64,000 nt of DNA from Prochlorococcus sp. AG-355-I04 (GTDB lineage Bacteria; Cyanobacteriota; Cyanobacteriia; PCC-6307; Cyanobiaceae). The DNA lies in assembly GCA_003280915.1 (NCBI GenBank), contig QCDL01000003.1, positions 113,411 through 177,410 of the forward strand, read 5' to 3'. Shown piece after piece: positions 55,527 through 64,000 of the stretch (positions are counted from its first letter, which is position 1; every line of letters begins with the position of its first letter). The notes beneath the pieces were generated by a model. It was not told the origin of the DNA. It saw only the letters and a list, made by a program, of their open reading frames with translations, and searched no databases. The translations under genes were made by a program, and so were the position numbers.

Positions 55527-57470
55527 TCAAATTTTCTTACTAAATTTGTTTTCATACATATTTTCTATTTGTAATGAATACTTTTTTTCTATTTCTTTTC
55601 TTTTTTGTTTAAGAGTTTGTGTTAATAACCCATTTTCTAGAGTAAAGGCATCAACAAAATAACAATCTAATATTTGTTCTTCTGACCTTGCTCCTAATCG
55701 ACTTTTAAGCAAATTATTAATTTGTGATTTGAAAAATGTACAAATTTTCTTATTCAGGTTTAATTTTGAAAGGTCTTCTTCCAAAAACTTGCTTTTAACC
55801 AATTCGACATTAGGAACTACGAGAGCTGTTAAACATTTCTTATCTTGTCCTACTAATTGAATCTGATTAATAAATTCTGAACTAAGAATTTCAGTCTCCA
55901 GGGGATTCGGTTCTATATTTTCACCACTTGATAGCACTATTGTATCCTTGGCTCTTCCGGTTATAAAGAGAGAACCATTTGGTATTAGAAAACCTAAATC
56001 ACCAGTATCAAACCAACCATCCTTGGATAAAACATCATTTGTAGCTATTTCATTATTAAGATAACCTTTCATTACTTGCGGCCCCCTAACAAGAATTTTC
56101 CCGATTTCTCTGAACTTAAGAATCTTTTTTTTATCATCATTCACTATTTTGATTTCAGTAAATGAAAGAGGCTGCCCAGATGATCCTCTAACATTTAATT
56201 CTCTTCTCCTACAAGTTAATACTGGACTAGTTTCTGTGAGTCCATATCCCACCAAAACATCTACACCTAAAGATTCAAAAAAAAGATCTACATGTTCTGG
56301 CAATGCACCTCCACCATTAATAGGAAATTTCAGTTTTTCTCCGCATAGTTGTCTAAGAATATTCGGCCATAAAAAAATAGTAGACAATTTATGTAAAGGG
56401 TATCGGCTAATAACAGAACCCAGTAAGGGGATTTTTGATTTAAAAGTTATTTGATTTATATCTATATTTCTTATCTTTCTAAGACTTCTTTTAAAAACCG
56501 AACTATTGCTTATCAAAAACTTAATAAGTTTTTGCTTTTTGGAAGGCATTTTTTTCAAAGCCTGAAAAAAACCATCATGTATTGCTTCCCATAATCTCGG
56601 TACAGTGGCCATAACAACGGGTTTTATTTGTGTAATATCATCTTTAAGAAATTTTGGAATTGTATAGTATTGAGAACAACCGCATGAAAAAAAGAAGTAT
56701 TCAGCACTTCTCTCATAAGAATGCCAGATAGGCAAAACGCTTAATACAGAGGTACCTGGCTCTGGATCAGCGATATAGGCTAAATTGATTATTTGATGTA
56801 AAAAATTTGCATGAGTCAAAGGCACACCTTTAGGTTTTCCGGTCGTCCCAGAAGTGTAAAGAATGGTAGCGACGTCTTCAATTTCTGGATTAAATTTTTC
56901 AAGACTATTATTTTGTGAATTTTCTCTTTCTACTGAACTTATGAATGTACTCCAACTTATTAAACTTTCAAATTGTTCATCTTCTAAATTAATTATGAAT
57001 TTCAGTCTTTTTTTTAATTCTTCTTTGTTGTTTAACTTTAGCCAAATTTCCTTAGATTGAACTATTAGTCCTACTGAATTAGAGTGCCCAATAATATAGT
57101 CTAATTCTACTGAAGGAGAATTAATACCTCTCACTGCATTTATAGCTCCTAAACGCATTAAGCCTTGATCCACTGCTAGCCATCTTGGAGAATTTTCAGA
57201 TATTACAGTAACTACATCCCCCTTTTTTAAACCATAATTTTCGAAAGAAGAAGAGACTTTTGTTATTAAATCAGCCAGCTCAGAATAAGAAAATTTTTCT
57301 TTGTATTTCCCTCTTAAATCGCAAACAGCTAAAGTATCACCACATTTTAATTTTAATTTTTCCCAAATTTGATCTATGTGATCAAGGTTCTTAATAAAAT
57401 CTCTATTTTTGGCAAATGTATTTTTTTTAGAAAGAGGTTTGGCTGAAGGCCAATACGCTAAATCACCCAT
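55527..57470 (-). CDS. Long-chain acyl-CoA/acyl-ACP synthetase
   Basis: 647 residues of the ANL adenylating superfamily. The ATP loop is LYTSGTTGKPKGVPLTH near residue 205; the A5 motif is VGYGLTETSPVLTCRR near 405; the A7/A8 motifs are DGWFDTGDLGFL and ITGRAKDTIVLSSGENIEP. In cyanobacteria the single enzyme of this type (Aas) reactivates free fatty acids as acyl-ACP; it may also make acyl-CoA. It is 27 bases downstream of lipB. Confidence 0.92.
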   Translation of the reverse strand: MGDLAYWPSAKPLSKKNTFAKNRDFIKNLDHIDQIWEKLKLKCGDTLAVCDLRGKYKEKFSYSELADLITKVSSSFENYGLKKGDVVTVISENSPRWLAVDQGLMRLGAINAVRGINSPSVELDYIIGHSNSVGLIVQSKEIWLKLNNKEELKKRLKFIINLEDEQFESLISWSTFISSVERENSQNNSLEKFNPEIEDVATILYTSGTTGKPKGVPLTHANFLHQIINLAYIADPEPGTSVLSVLPIWHSYERSAEYFFFSCGCSQYYTIPKFLKDDITQIKPVVMATVPRLWEAIHDGFFQALKKMPSKKQKLIKFLISNSSVFKRSLRKIRNIDINQITFKSKIPLLGSVISRYPLHKLSTIFLWPNILRQLCGEKLKFPINGGGALPEHVDLFFESLGVDVLVGYGLTETSPVLTCRRRELNVRGSSGQPLSFTEIKIVNDDKKKILKFREIGKILVRGPQVMKGYLNNEIATNDVLSKDGWFDTGDLGFLIPNGSLFITGRAKDTIVLSSGENIEPNPLETEILSSEFINQIQLVGQDKKCLTALVVPNVELVKSKFLEEDLSKLNLNKKICTFFKSQINNLLKSRLGARSEEQILDCYFVDAFTLENGLLTQTLKQKRKEIEKKYSLQIENMYENKFSKKI

Positions 57471-57497
57471 ATTAAATTGATTTTGAAATTTTAATTT

Positions 57498-58148
57498 CTA
57501 TTTTGATATAAAATCAAAATTAAATTCTTCCTCGATGGTTTTTTTAACAATTCTCTTGACTTCTTGAATATTTAAATTTTTGTTGTAATCAATCATATTT
57601 GCCATAAGACAATTTTCTATTCCGCAAGGAACAATCTTATTAAAGTTTTCTAATTCGCAGTCAATATTGATTGAAAATCCATTTATCGTAATCCATCTTT
57701 TACAACCAATTCCAATTGATGCGATTTTCTTACTTCCTATCCAAACACCAGTAAACCCCTCTCTTGAATGACAATCTATATTAAAAGCACCAAGGATTTT
57801 TATAATAATTTCTTCAATTTTTCTTAAGTACCAATTTAAATCTTTATTAAAATTTTTCAAATCTAAAACCAAATACGTTACTAATTGTCCTGGCATATGA
57901 CAAGTTACCTCACCACCTCTATCAATCTTAAAAACATCATATTTAGCATCATTTAGAGAAAATAATAAATTATCGTAATTAGATCCTCTCCCCAATGTAT
58001 AACAGAGTTGATGCTCCCCTATCCAAATAAAATCAGGGTTAGAATTATCTAAAATCAATGCCTCCTGATATTCTTTTTGTAATTTATAAACATCATTAAA
58101 AGAAGAAATATTATCAGGTTGTTTAATTATTGCTGTTCTATTATCCAT
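57498..58148 (-). CDS. lipB: Octanoyl-[ACP]:protein N-octanoyltransferase
   Basis: 216 residues. LipB moves octanoate from ACP to lipoyl domains such as that of PdhC encoded nearby. The [21 protein letters not shown] block, the catalytic Lys in [23 protein letters not shown] and the catalytic Cys in IVPCGIEN are all present. It starts a run of same-direction genes lipB-acyl synthetase-YlqD-pdhC-queA. It is divergent from hpf/lrtA with a 44-base gap. Confidence 0.95.
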   Translation of the reverse strand: MDNRTAIIKQPDNISSFNDVYKLQKEYQEALILDNSNPDFIWIGEHQLCYTLGRGSNYDNLLFSLNDAKYDVFKIDRGGEVTCHMPGQLVTYLVLDLKNFNKDLNWYLRKIEEIIIKILGAFNIDCHSREGFTGVWIGSKKIASIGIGCKRWITINGFSINIDCELENFNKIVPCGIENCLMANMIDYNKNLNIQEVKRIVKKTIEEEFNFDFISK

Positions 58149-58192
58149 ATTTAAGTAGATTTAGAAAGTAAGTAAATATTTTTAGATTTGTT

Positions 58193-58777
58193 ATGAAAAT
58201 TTTAATCCATGGAAAGAATCTTGAGCTCACTGGAGCATTAAAAGAATATACTGAGGCAAAGATAGAAAAAGCAACACATCACTATAAGGATATCGTTAAA
58301 GAAGCTGACATACACCTTTCAATTGAAAAGAATCCAAGAGTCTCGTTCCAAACTGCAGAAGTTACTATTTTTGCAAATGGTACCGTAATTAGAGCTGAAG
58401 AAAAAACTGAAAATCTATACTCAAGCATTGATTTAGTTTCAAATAAACTTTGTAGAAAATTACGCAAATACAAAGAAAGAAACAATAAAACAATTCATAA
58501 TAAACAATTTAAAAATAAAGATTCTTTACCAATTGAAAGTATGGAATCAAATTTTTTAGATAAAGCTTTTTTTAAAGAAGGAACTGAAGCAAGTCTGCCT
58601 GAGCCATCTATAAAAAATAAATACTTTGAAATGACTCCAATTTCATCAGACGAAGCAAGAAAACAATTAGATCTAATTGATCATGATTTTTATGTTTTTC
58701 GAAACAAGAAAAATAATGAACTTCAAGTTATATATAAAAGGAATCATGGAGGTTATGGATTGATTCAATCTAAATAA
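58193..58777 (+). CDS. hpf: Long ribosome hibernation promoting factor (LrtA/HPF)
   Basis: 194 residues. The N-terminal YfiA-like domain (MKILIHGKNLELTGALKEYTEAKIEKA, about 1-105) binds the decoding center. The C-terminal domain (EMTPISSDEARKQLDLIDHDFYVFRNKKNNELQVIYKRN) makes 100S dimers. In cyanobacteria this gene is called lrtA, a light-repressed transcript, so the product is expected in the dark. It is followed by the DeoC-like gene after 7 bases. Confidence 0.95.
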   Translation: MKILIHGKNLELTGALKEYTEAKIEKATHHYKDIVKEADIHLSIEKNPRVSFQTAEVTIFANGTVIRAEEKTENLYSSIDLVSNKLCRKLRKYKERNNKTIHNKQFKNKDSLPIESMESNFLDKAFFKEGTEASLPEPSIKNKYFEMTPISSDEARKQLDLIDHDFYVFRNKKNNELQVIYKRNHGGYGLIQSK

Positions 58778-58784
58778 GTTTTAA

Positions 58785-59444
58785 ATGCCCAATATTGAAT
58801 ATGAATTAAACGAAAAAATTCATGCCATTATTATTAACCCGTATTTAACTTGGGAAGATTTCTGCGCGAATTGCGATTTAATAGAAAAATATAATGTAAA
58901 GAATATTTCTACTTCACTTAATTATTTAAATGATTTTCAAAACCGTTTGAGCAATTACAGTGCAAACATAAACGCACTCATTTCTTACCCGTTAGCAGAT
59001 TTACCAGTTACATTTATTGAAGAATTAGTTAATTTTGCAAAAGATAGAGGTGCAAACGGAATTGAATATATCCCAAACTTCATCAATTTATCCAAAAGAA
59101 ACTTAGAAACTTTCGCTGCCGAAATTGAGCAAGTAAAGTTAGCTGGATTACCAGTTTCAATAATCATTAATAAATCAAAACTACAACAAGAAGTTTTGTA
59201 CAATGCGATAGAGATATCTTTGGAATTAGGAATAAAAAATTTTCAATTTGGGGACGGGTTTGGGCCTCCTATTAGATCAAATGATGTAGCAGAAATACTA
59301 AAAATAACCGGCTCCCAAAATCAAATCAAAGTTGTAGGTGGTATCAAAAAACTGACACAAGTTATTGATTTATTTGATAATGGGATTAGTTGCGTTGGTA
59401 CTTCTAATTTTTGTGAGATTTTTCAAGAATTAAAGGTTATTTAA
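58785..59444 (+). CDS. deoC: DeoC-family protein lacking the Schiff-base lysine
   Basis: 219 residues with the DeoC (2-deoxyribose-5-phosphate aldolase) barrel. Family traces are EIEQVKLAGLPVSIII, FGPPIRSNDVAEILKITG, IKVVGGIKKL and CVGTSNFCEI. At the place where active aldolases have VKTSTGFG, with the Schiff-base lysine, this protein reads FQFGDGFG (residues 153-160), so no lysine is available. The general-acid Asp place also reads Glu94 (GIEYIPN). Lys182 of the GGI motif is kept. It lies between hpf and recO, with the stop abutting the recO start. Classic aldolase activity is doubtful. Confidence 0.85.
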   Translation: MPNIEYELNEKIHAIIINPYLTWEDFCANCDLIEKYNVKNISTSLNYLNDFQNRLSNYSANINALISYPLADLPVTFIEELVNFAKDRGANGIEYIPNFINLSKRNLETFAAEIEQVKLAGLPVSIIINKSKLQQEVLYNAIEISLELGIKNFQFGDGFGPPIRSNDVAEILKITGSQNQIKVVGGIKKLTQVIDLFDNGISCVGTSNFCEIFQELKVI

Positions 59445-60230
59445 ATGTCTGGTTCTGGTGAGTGCAGACTAAAAGGTCTCTGTATTAAAGCTTCTCCATT
59501 AGGCGAGAATGATAGATTAATAACTATTCTTACTGATGAGCAAGGGATTGTTCGATTAGCGGTACCTGGTGCTAGGCGTCCTAAAAGTAGTCTTGCAGCA
59601 GCTACTCCATTAACATATTTAAGTCTGCAGATTTTTGGGAAAAGAAATCTTAAATCTGTACGTCAAATTAAAATATTAAAAAGCTATTCTGGCCTTGGGA
59701 AAAATATTGAATGCCTTGCAGCCGCGCAAGCAATAACTGAATTAACTTTTTTATTAGTAGGTAATAATGACAAGCAACAAAACTATTTATCTTGTGTTCT
59801 TGCACATCTAGATAGGATTTATTTATATGAAGAATCTAAAGAAGAAGATATTAGAATGCTTTCAATGAGTATTCAATCTTTAATCCATCTATTAGCCATT
59901 GGAGGTATAAATTTACCAATTCATCATTGCTGCAAAACTGGAGAACCTATTATCCCGCCTTTAGGAGATTGGGAATGGAGTTGTTATTATTTGCCAAGTG
60001 AAGGGTTTTCGTCAATGGAAGATCCTCAAAGTAATCTTAAAATAAATGCATCTGAAGTTGCGCTATTGCAGAGACTTCTTTTCCCCGAATTACCAATAAA
60101 ATCTAATGGAGAGTTATTAGGCCCTAAAAAAGTCTGGCTTAAAATATTATTTATCATTGAAACTTGGATCTCTACTCAATTAGAGAAAGATTTATCTTCA
60201 CTAAAAATGTTGAGAGAAATATACAACTAG
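59445..60230 (+). CDS. recO: DNA repair protein RecO
   Basis: 261 residues. The OB-fold N-terminus (RLKGLCIKASPLGENDRLITILTDEQGIVRLAVPGARRPKSSLAA) is typical of RecO, followed by a helical C-terminal part. RecO loads RecA on SSB-coated DNA together with RecR. The Cys-rich zinc site of many RecO proteins is reduced here to CCKTGEP plus a few residues. The ATG follows the DeoC stop without a gap. Confidence 0.92.
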   Translation: MSGSGECRLKGLCIKASPLGENDRLITILTDEQGIVRLAVPGARRPKSSLAAATPLTYLSLQIFGKRNLKSVRQIKILKSYSGLGKNIECLAAAQAITELTFLLVGNNDKQQNYLSCVLAHLDRIYLYEESKEEDIRMLSMSIQSLIHLLAIGGINLPIHHCCKTGEPIIPPLGDWEWSCYYLPSEGFSSMEDPQSNLKINASEVALLQRLLFPELPIKSNGELLGPKKVWLKILFIIETWISTQLEKDLSSLKMLREIYN

Positions 60231-60315
60231 CATTTTTAGGAACCATTTATAAACTTTAAAATTATGATCTTGGGTGCTTTTACTGTTAACTTAATAAATA
60301 GTTAATTCAATCAAA

Positions 60316-61482
60316 GTGGTTCATATTGCCTGGTTGGGTAAAAAATCCCCTTTTTGTGGAAATGTAACTTATGGTAATTCAACTACTGAGGAATTAAAGG
60401 CCAGAGGTCATAAAATTAGTTTTATTCATTTCGATAATCCCACTAATTCGAATTCATCAAAACCATTATTCCTGGCAAATGATCCTGATGTAAGTCTCCC
60501 ATATTTAATTAAGTCTCAAGTTTATACAATACCCTCCCCAAGAGCAGAAAAAGAGCTAAGGCTATCTTTAGATAGATTAAAACCTGATATAGTTCACGCT
60601 AGTCTAACTTTATCTCCCTTAGACTTTAGACTTCCAGAGGTTTGCAGTGACATAAATGTTCCACTTATAGGAACATTTCACCCGCCATTTGATGAAAAAA
60701 ATAGAACTTTAACTGCTAGCACTCAACAATTAACTTATCAACTTTATGCTCCATCTTTGGCAAAGTTCGATAAAATAATTATTTTTTCTGAACCTCAAAA
60801 AAATGTTCTTGAGAAATTAGGAGTACCTAAAGAAAAACAAATAATTATTCCAAACGGCGTTGATGAAAATATTTGGAAACCTTTTTGCAAAAAAAATAAA
60901 AAGTATGATCAGGTAAAAAACAAACTTGGAAATAAAAGAATCTTTTTATATATGGGAAGGATTGCCAATGAGAAAAATATCGAGGCACTTTTACGTTCTT
61001 GGCGCCAAACAAAAAACAACAATTGCAAATTAGTTATTGTTGGTGATGGCCCAATGAAGCCTACTCTTGAAAATAGTTTTTCTAGCCTTAATAATGAGAA
61101 ATTAATTTGGTGGGGTGCCGAGTTAGATTTAGAAACTAGGGTGGCGATAATGCAAATAGCAGAGGTTTTTTTCTTACCAAGCTTAGTAGAGGGTTTGTCA
61201 TTGTCACTTTTAGAGGCAATGTCTACTGGTACTGCATGTGTAGCCACAGATGCGGGGGCTGATGGTGAAGTTCTTGATAACGGAGCAGGTATAGTGATTT
61301 CAACCGATAATGTGTCTGCGCAATTGAAAACTATAATCCCAATTCTTGTGGAACACCCCTCATTTACAAAAGATCTTGGGGAAAAAGCAAGAGAAAGAGT
61401 ACTTGATAGATATACAATTACTAAAAATATAAATTCACTTGAGAAAGTTTATATGAACTTAATAAGTAATTTCACCAACTAA
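60316..61482 (+). CDS. GT-B glycosyltransferase, GT4 family
   Basis: 388 residues, GT-B fold with two Rossmann domains. The C-terminal domain shows YMGRIANEKNIEALLRSW, VIVGDGPMKPTL and the donor-site EGLSLSLLEAMSTG (E-x7-E motif). The N-terminus VHIAWLGKKSPFCGNVTYG is characteristic of a cyanobacterial group without a known acceptor. The conserved GVDENIWKPF links the domains. The start is GTG at 60316. It is convergent with proC, overlapping by four bases. Sulfolipid synthase SqdX was considered and looks unlikely. Confidence 0.85.
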   Translation: MVHIAWLGKKSPFCGNVTYGNSTTEELKARGHKISFIHFDNPTNSNSSKPLFLANDPDVSLPYLIKSQVYTIPSPRAEKELRLSLDRLKPDIVHASLTLSPLDFRLPEVCSDINVPLIGTFHPPFDEKNRTLTASTQQLTYQLYAPSLAKFDKIIIFSEPQKNVLEKLGVPKEKQIIIPNGVDENIWKPFCKKNKKYDQVKNKLGNKRIFLYMGRIANEKNIEALLRSWRQTKNNNCKLVIVGDGPMKPTLENSFSSLNNEKLIWWGAELDLETRVAIMQIAEVFFLPSLVEGLSLSLLEAMSTGTACVATDAGADGEVLDNGAGIVISTDNVSAQLKTIIPILVEHPSFTKDLGEKARERVLDRYTITKNINSLEKVYMNLISNFTN

Positions 61483-62291
61483 CGAAACTCTTTACTTCTA
61501 TTACTAGCTGAAACTATAGATTCAATTAATGCTGACCTAACACTCTTTTTTTCTAAAACCCTTAATGCAGAAATAGTAGTTCCACCAGGGGAGGTTACTA
61601 AATTTTTAAGGTCAGAAGTAGTAAGTTTACTTTCCTTTATTAGATTAGTAGTACCTATTATCATTTCCATAACAAGTTCCTCTGAAAGTATTTTGGGTAA
61701 TCCCCCGCTCAATCCTCCATCACTTAATGCTTCTATGATTAATGCAATAATTGCCGGACCTGATGAAGTTAACGCTAAAAATATATCAAGGTAATCTTCA
61801 GTAAATTCATAAATCTTACTAGTATTTTCAAATAATTTTTTTGTAAATTGTTTCTGATCTTGTGTAATTCCTTCTCCCCAAGAAATCCCTGTTAAACCTT
61901 TTCCAATAGTTATTGGAATATTTGTAACCACCCTCACACATTTATGATTAGGAAACTTTTGAGTAAGTCTATTTATTGAGACCCCCGCAAGAATTGAAAC
62001 TAGTAAATTGTCCTTGTTTTTTAAATAATGATCCTCATTTATATCATTTAATTGTTGGGGTTTTATCGAAAGAAGTTTATACTGACAATCCCAAATTATT
62101 TTTGACTCTTTTGCATCTGACTTATAGACATTTATATCATATTTATAATTTTTTTTTATATTTTCTAAACTTTTTTCTGTATTTACAACACAAAAAACAT
62201 TCTCTGGCTGAATTATTTTTTTATCTAATAAAGGAGTTACTATAGCATTTGCAATATTACCAAAACCAATAATCGCAATATTATGAGTCAC
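61479..62291 (-). CDS. proC: Pyrroline-5-carboxylate reductase
   Basis: 270 residues. ProC reduces pyrroline-5-carboxylate to proline with NAD(P)H. The Rossmann motif is IAIIGFGNIANAIV at the start; the C-terminal domain shows ALTSSGPAIIALIIEALSDGGLSGGL, TTNLIKES and VTSPGGTTISALRVLEKK, as in all ProC. It lies 7 bases downstream of sepF in the same direction. Confidence 0.95.
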   Translation of the reverse strand: MTHNIAIIGFGNIANAIVTPLLDKKIIQPENVFCVVNTEKSLENIKKNYKYDINVYKSDAKESKIIWDCQYKLLSIKPQQLNDINEDHYLKNKDNLLVSILAGVSINRLTQKFPNHKCVRVVTNIPITIGKGLTGISWGEGITQDQKQFTKKLFENTSKIYEFTEDYLDIFLALTSSGPAIIALIIEALSDGGLSGGLPKILSEELVMEMIIGTTNLIKESKLTTSDLKNLVTSPGGTTISALRVLEKKSVRSALIESIVSASNRSKEFR

Positions 62292-62298
62292 AGATTAA

Positions 62299-62874
62299 TC
62301 ATGAATAAGCACTTAATTTAGAATTACCCCATGCTGGTTCAGGAGTAGTATTTTTGCCCAAACTATATTGTGGTTGATTTTCTGTTGGCACAGAAGAAGG
62401 AGAAGCTTCATCTGGGGAAGAACTAGTTACATTTACACAACTTGGCGCAAAGAGAAAAATACTTTCACCGACTCTCTCTTGATGTCCATCAATTGCATAT
62501 GTCCCCCCAGCAATAAAATCAACGGCTCTTTGCGCTTGATCAGGATCCATCATTGTTAAATTGAGAATTACAGTCTTTCTCTCTCTTAATGCTTGTATAA
62601 CTTGAGGCATCTCATCAAAACTTCTTGGTTCTATTAAGTTTACTTCTGAGGAAGCATTTGAGATTCCAGGCATACCAACCACTTTTGATGATCTGTTGTT
62701 GTTCATAAAATCGAATGGGTTTGAATTTGCGAGGGCATTTTCATTCCTTTGATTTTGTTTGAAATTATTAATATCATTTAATTCATCCTCTGAAGCATAA
62801 TCCAAATCACCAAAATCATCATCGAGGTACTCGTCCCCTGCAACAACTGCCTTTAATTTAGAAATAAGTGACAC
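62299..62874 (-). CDS. sepF: Cell division protein SepF
   Basis: 191 residues. The N-terminal membrane-binding part ([22 protein letters not shown]) is followed by a low-complexity linker and the SepF core ([66 protein letters not shown]). SepF polymers bind FtsZ and anchor it to the membrane in cyanobacteria and Gram-positives. The extra 35-residue C-terminal tail is Ser/Pro-rich. It sits in the typical yggS-sepF-proC order. Confidence 0.96.
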   Translation of the reverse strand: MSLISKLKAVVAGDEYLDDDFGDLDYASEDELNDINNFKQNQRNENALANSNPFDFMNNNRSSKVVGMPGISNASSEVNLIEPRSFDEMPQVIQALRERKTVILNLTMMDPDQAQRAVDFIAGGTYAIDGHQERVGESIFLFAPSCVNVTSSSPDEASPSSVPTENQPQYSLGKNTTPEPAWGNSKLSAYS

Positions 62875-63023
62875 CTTTTAAATCCTCTTGAAATTGATTA
62901 CTAAGGTTTAAGAACCTCAAGCAATAGATTCATTTTTAAATGAATAAACTACCTATACTTAGATAACGTTAGTTGAACTTTACTGCAAGTTTATAGATAA
63001 GATTTTTATAAAAAAATAACTAA

Positions 63024-63659
63024 TTAGCATCTATCTCCAAAAATTAATGACCCTAATCTTAACCAAGTTGATCCAGCGTCAACAGCTTCCTCCCAATCAC
63101 CTGACATCCCCATTGAACAATCTGGTAGTTGTAGTGAATCAGCGAGAGCACGACATTTCTTGAACAATCCTGAATTTTCTCTAGAGGTAAGTCCTTTAGG
63201 ATTGATAGTCATCAAACCAATTAATGAAATATTTTTCAAATTTTGAATTTCTATCCATTTGAATTTTAAAAATTCAGGATTAAATCCTCCTTTAGTAGGG
63301 TCTTCACTCAACTTAACCTGCAACATTATTAATGGATATTTCTTTTCTTCATATGAAATATTAGAAATCTTTTGCAACTTTTCAAATGAATCTACTGAAT
63401 GTATATATTTAAAATTTTGTACTATTTTTCTTATTTTATTACTTTGTATTCTTCCAATAAAATGCCAATTTATTTGTTTAAGGTCTTTTAAGATTACTTG
63501 TTTTTCAAACGCTTCTTGAAACTTACTTTCACCAAAATCATTCTGGCCTAAATTTTGAATGGTTTTGATTTCTTGACTTTTAAATCCTTTACTTACTGCA
63601 AGAATATTTACATTTGATGGAATTTGTTTTCTTAGTTTTAAATAATTTGCGGTGTCCAC
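63024..63659 (-). CDS. yggS: PLP homeostasis protein, YggS/PipY family
   Basis: 211 residues, an alanine-racemase-like barrel without racemase activity. The PLP lysine is in NILAVSKGFKSQEI near residue 24, and phosphate loops GDWEEAVDAGSTWLRLGSLIFG are at the C-terminus. The family balances free PLP; in Synechococcus this gene (pipY) is linked to pipX. Here the stop of pipX and the start of this gene are 3 bases apart. Confidence 0.94.
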   Translation of the reverse strand: MDTANYLKLRKQIPSNVNILAVSKGFKSQEIKTIQNLGQNDFGESKFQEAFEKQVILKDLKQINWHFIGRIQSNKIRKIVQNFKYIHSVDSFEKLQKISNISYEEKKYPLIMLQVKLSEDPTKGGFNPEFLKFKWIEIQNLKNISLIGLMTINPKGLTSRENSGLFKKCRALADSLQLPDCSMGMSGDWEEAVDAGSTWLRLGSLIFGDRC

Positions 63660-63662
63660 TTT

Positions 63663-63929
63663 TTATAAGAAAGTTTGCGCAAATAAATTCTCCCATTTAG
63701 ATAACTCTTCAGATCCTTGTCTTCTAGTTTTTTGAAGGTTAAATTCGGCTTGATTACGGGCATCTAAATAAGGTATAACCTCAAAAAAAACTTCTCTTTG
63801 TTTAACTTCTACCAAAAAAAACATTTTTTGAGCGTACAAAGTCGCATAAATATCTTTCCCATCGTTTCCTGAAGAAACTTGGTACAACATACCAAATGTT
63901 GGATGGTTTAAATAACGCTCAGAACTCAA
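63663..63929 (-). CDS. pipX: PII-interacting protein PipX
   Basis: 88 residues. PipX binds PII or the nitrogen regulator NtcA, depending on 2-oxoglutarate, and so links carbon/nitrogen balance to transcription. The sequence SERYLNHPTFGMLYQV, YATLYAQKMFFLVEV and the C-terminal helices RNQAEFNLQKTRRQGSEELSKW are those of PipX. It is the first gene of the pipX-yggS-sepF-proC run, whose promoter lies within the last 70 bases of the window. Confidence 0.94.
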   Translation of the reverse strand: MSSERYLNHPTFGMLYQVSSGNDGKDIYATLYAQKMFFLVEVKQREVFFEVIPYLDARNQAEFNLQKTRRQGSEELSKWENLFAQTFL

Positions 63930-64000
63930 ACCTAAATATTGTGTTATTTATAATGCACCATACAGTTTTCTAAGAAAAATTGCTATGCAAATAAAACAAA

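Noticed and set aside
63985..64000. Possible start of a plus-strand gene (ATG at 63985, MQIKQ)
   Set aside because: Only five codons are in the window, so a coding claim cannot be supported.

Overview
The window reads as chromosomal DNA of a high-light-type Prochlorococcus (marine picocyanobacterium). It is very AT-rich (roughly 30% GC by eye) and gene-dense, with short intergenic gaps and many TTG/GTG starts. It encodes cyanobacterial hallmarks: chlorophyll synthase ChlG, NdhB, cyAbrB, PipX, the UbiA/UbiE quinone enzymes, and a nearly complete aa3-type oxidase cluster. Gene order is what I would expect from Prochlorococcus, but I cannot name the strain. I see no tRNA, rRNA, insertion sequence, prophage or CRISPR array. 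No gap longer than about 240 bases lacks a gene once four small ORFs (43-59 codons) are counted.

Layout. 1-8.5 kb: 3' end of cobM, a RodZ-like HTH membrane protein, ppx, a UbiA prenyltransferase, an LD-carboxypeptidase, ispD, fabG, a 59-aa membrane protein, a groEL not preceded by groES, and a repeat-containing hypothetical. 8.5-16.8 kb: respiration block, with an ABC-2 exporter and heme A synthesis (ctaB, ctaA) on the minus strand, divergent from ctaC-ctaD-ctaE, then cyAbrB and ribE. 16.9-24.1 kb: a two-cluster ferredoxin aldo/keto reductase, an orphan Tat lipoprotein, a CobT-like UPF0284 protein, DUF2232, a Lys-rich lipoprotein and topA. 24.2-33.6 kb: ndhB, a LolD/DevA-type ATPase, birA, a DciA-like protein, ubiE/menG, hisF, chlG, a bifunctional penicillin-binding protein and rsmB. 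33.7-36.8 kb: small ORFs and a photolyase-DUF2256-DUF2805-DCC cluster. 36.9-43.7 kb: trmH, a DppC-like permease, lepA, mqo, a NifU-like protein, a glutamine-II riboswitch with its DUF4278 micro-protein, and an ArsM-like methyltransferase. 43.8-52.3 kb: a NifS-like enzyme, an SDR, murE, a glutaredoxin-like protein, yidD, rpsD, and a sulfur amino acid block (two cystathionine-synthase-type enzymes and cysK). 52.3-63.9 kb: queA, pdhC, YlqD, an acyl-CoA/ACP synthetase, lipB, hpf/lrtA, a DeoC-like protein, recO, a glycosyltransferase, proC, sepF, yggS and pipX.

Most of the window is core metabolism and housekeeping. The points that deserve a second look are: (1) the glutamine-II riboswitch whose aptamer overlaps the first possible start of a tiny triple-repeat protein; (2) a DeoC-family protein that has lost the Schiff-base lysine; (3) a prokaryotic cryptochrome/(6-4)-photolyase relative that has lost most iron-sulfur cysteines but keeps its usual partner genes; (4) a CobT-like enzyme of unsettled substrate in an organism group that makes pseudocobalamin; and (5) several repeat-bearing or orphan envelope proteins. 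Statements about families are from memory of those families; no database search was run.
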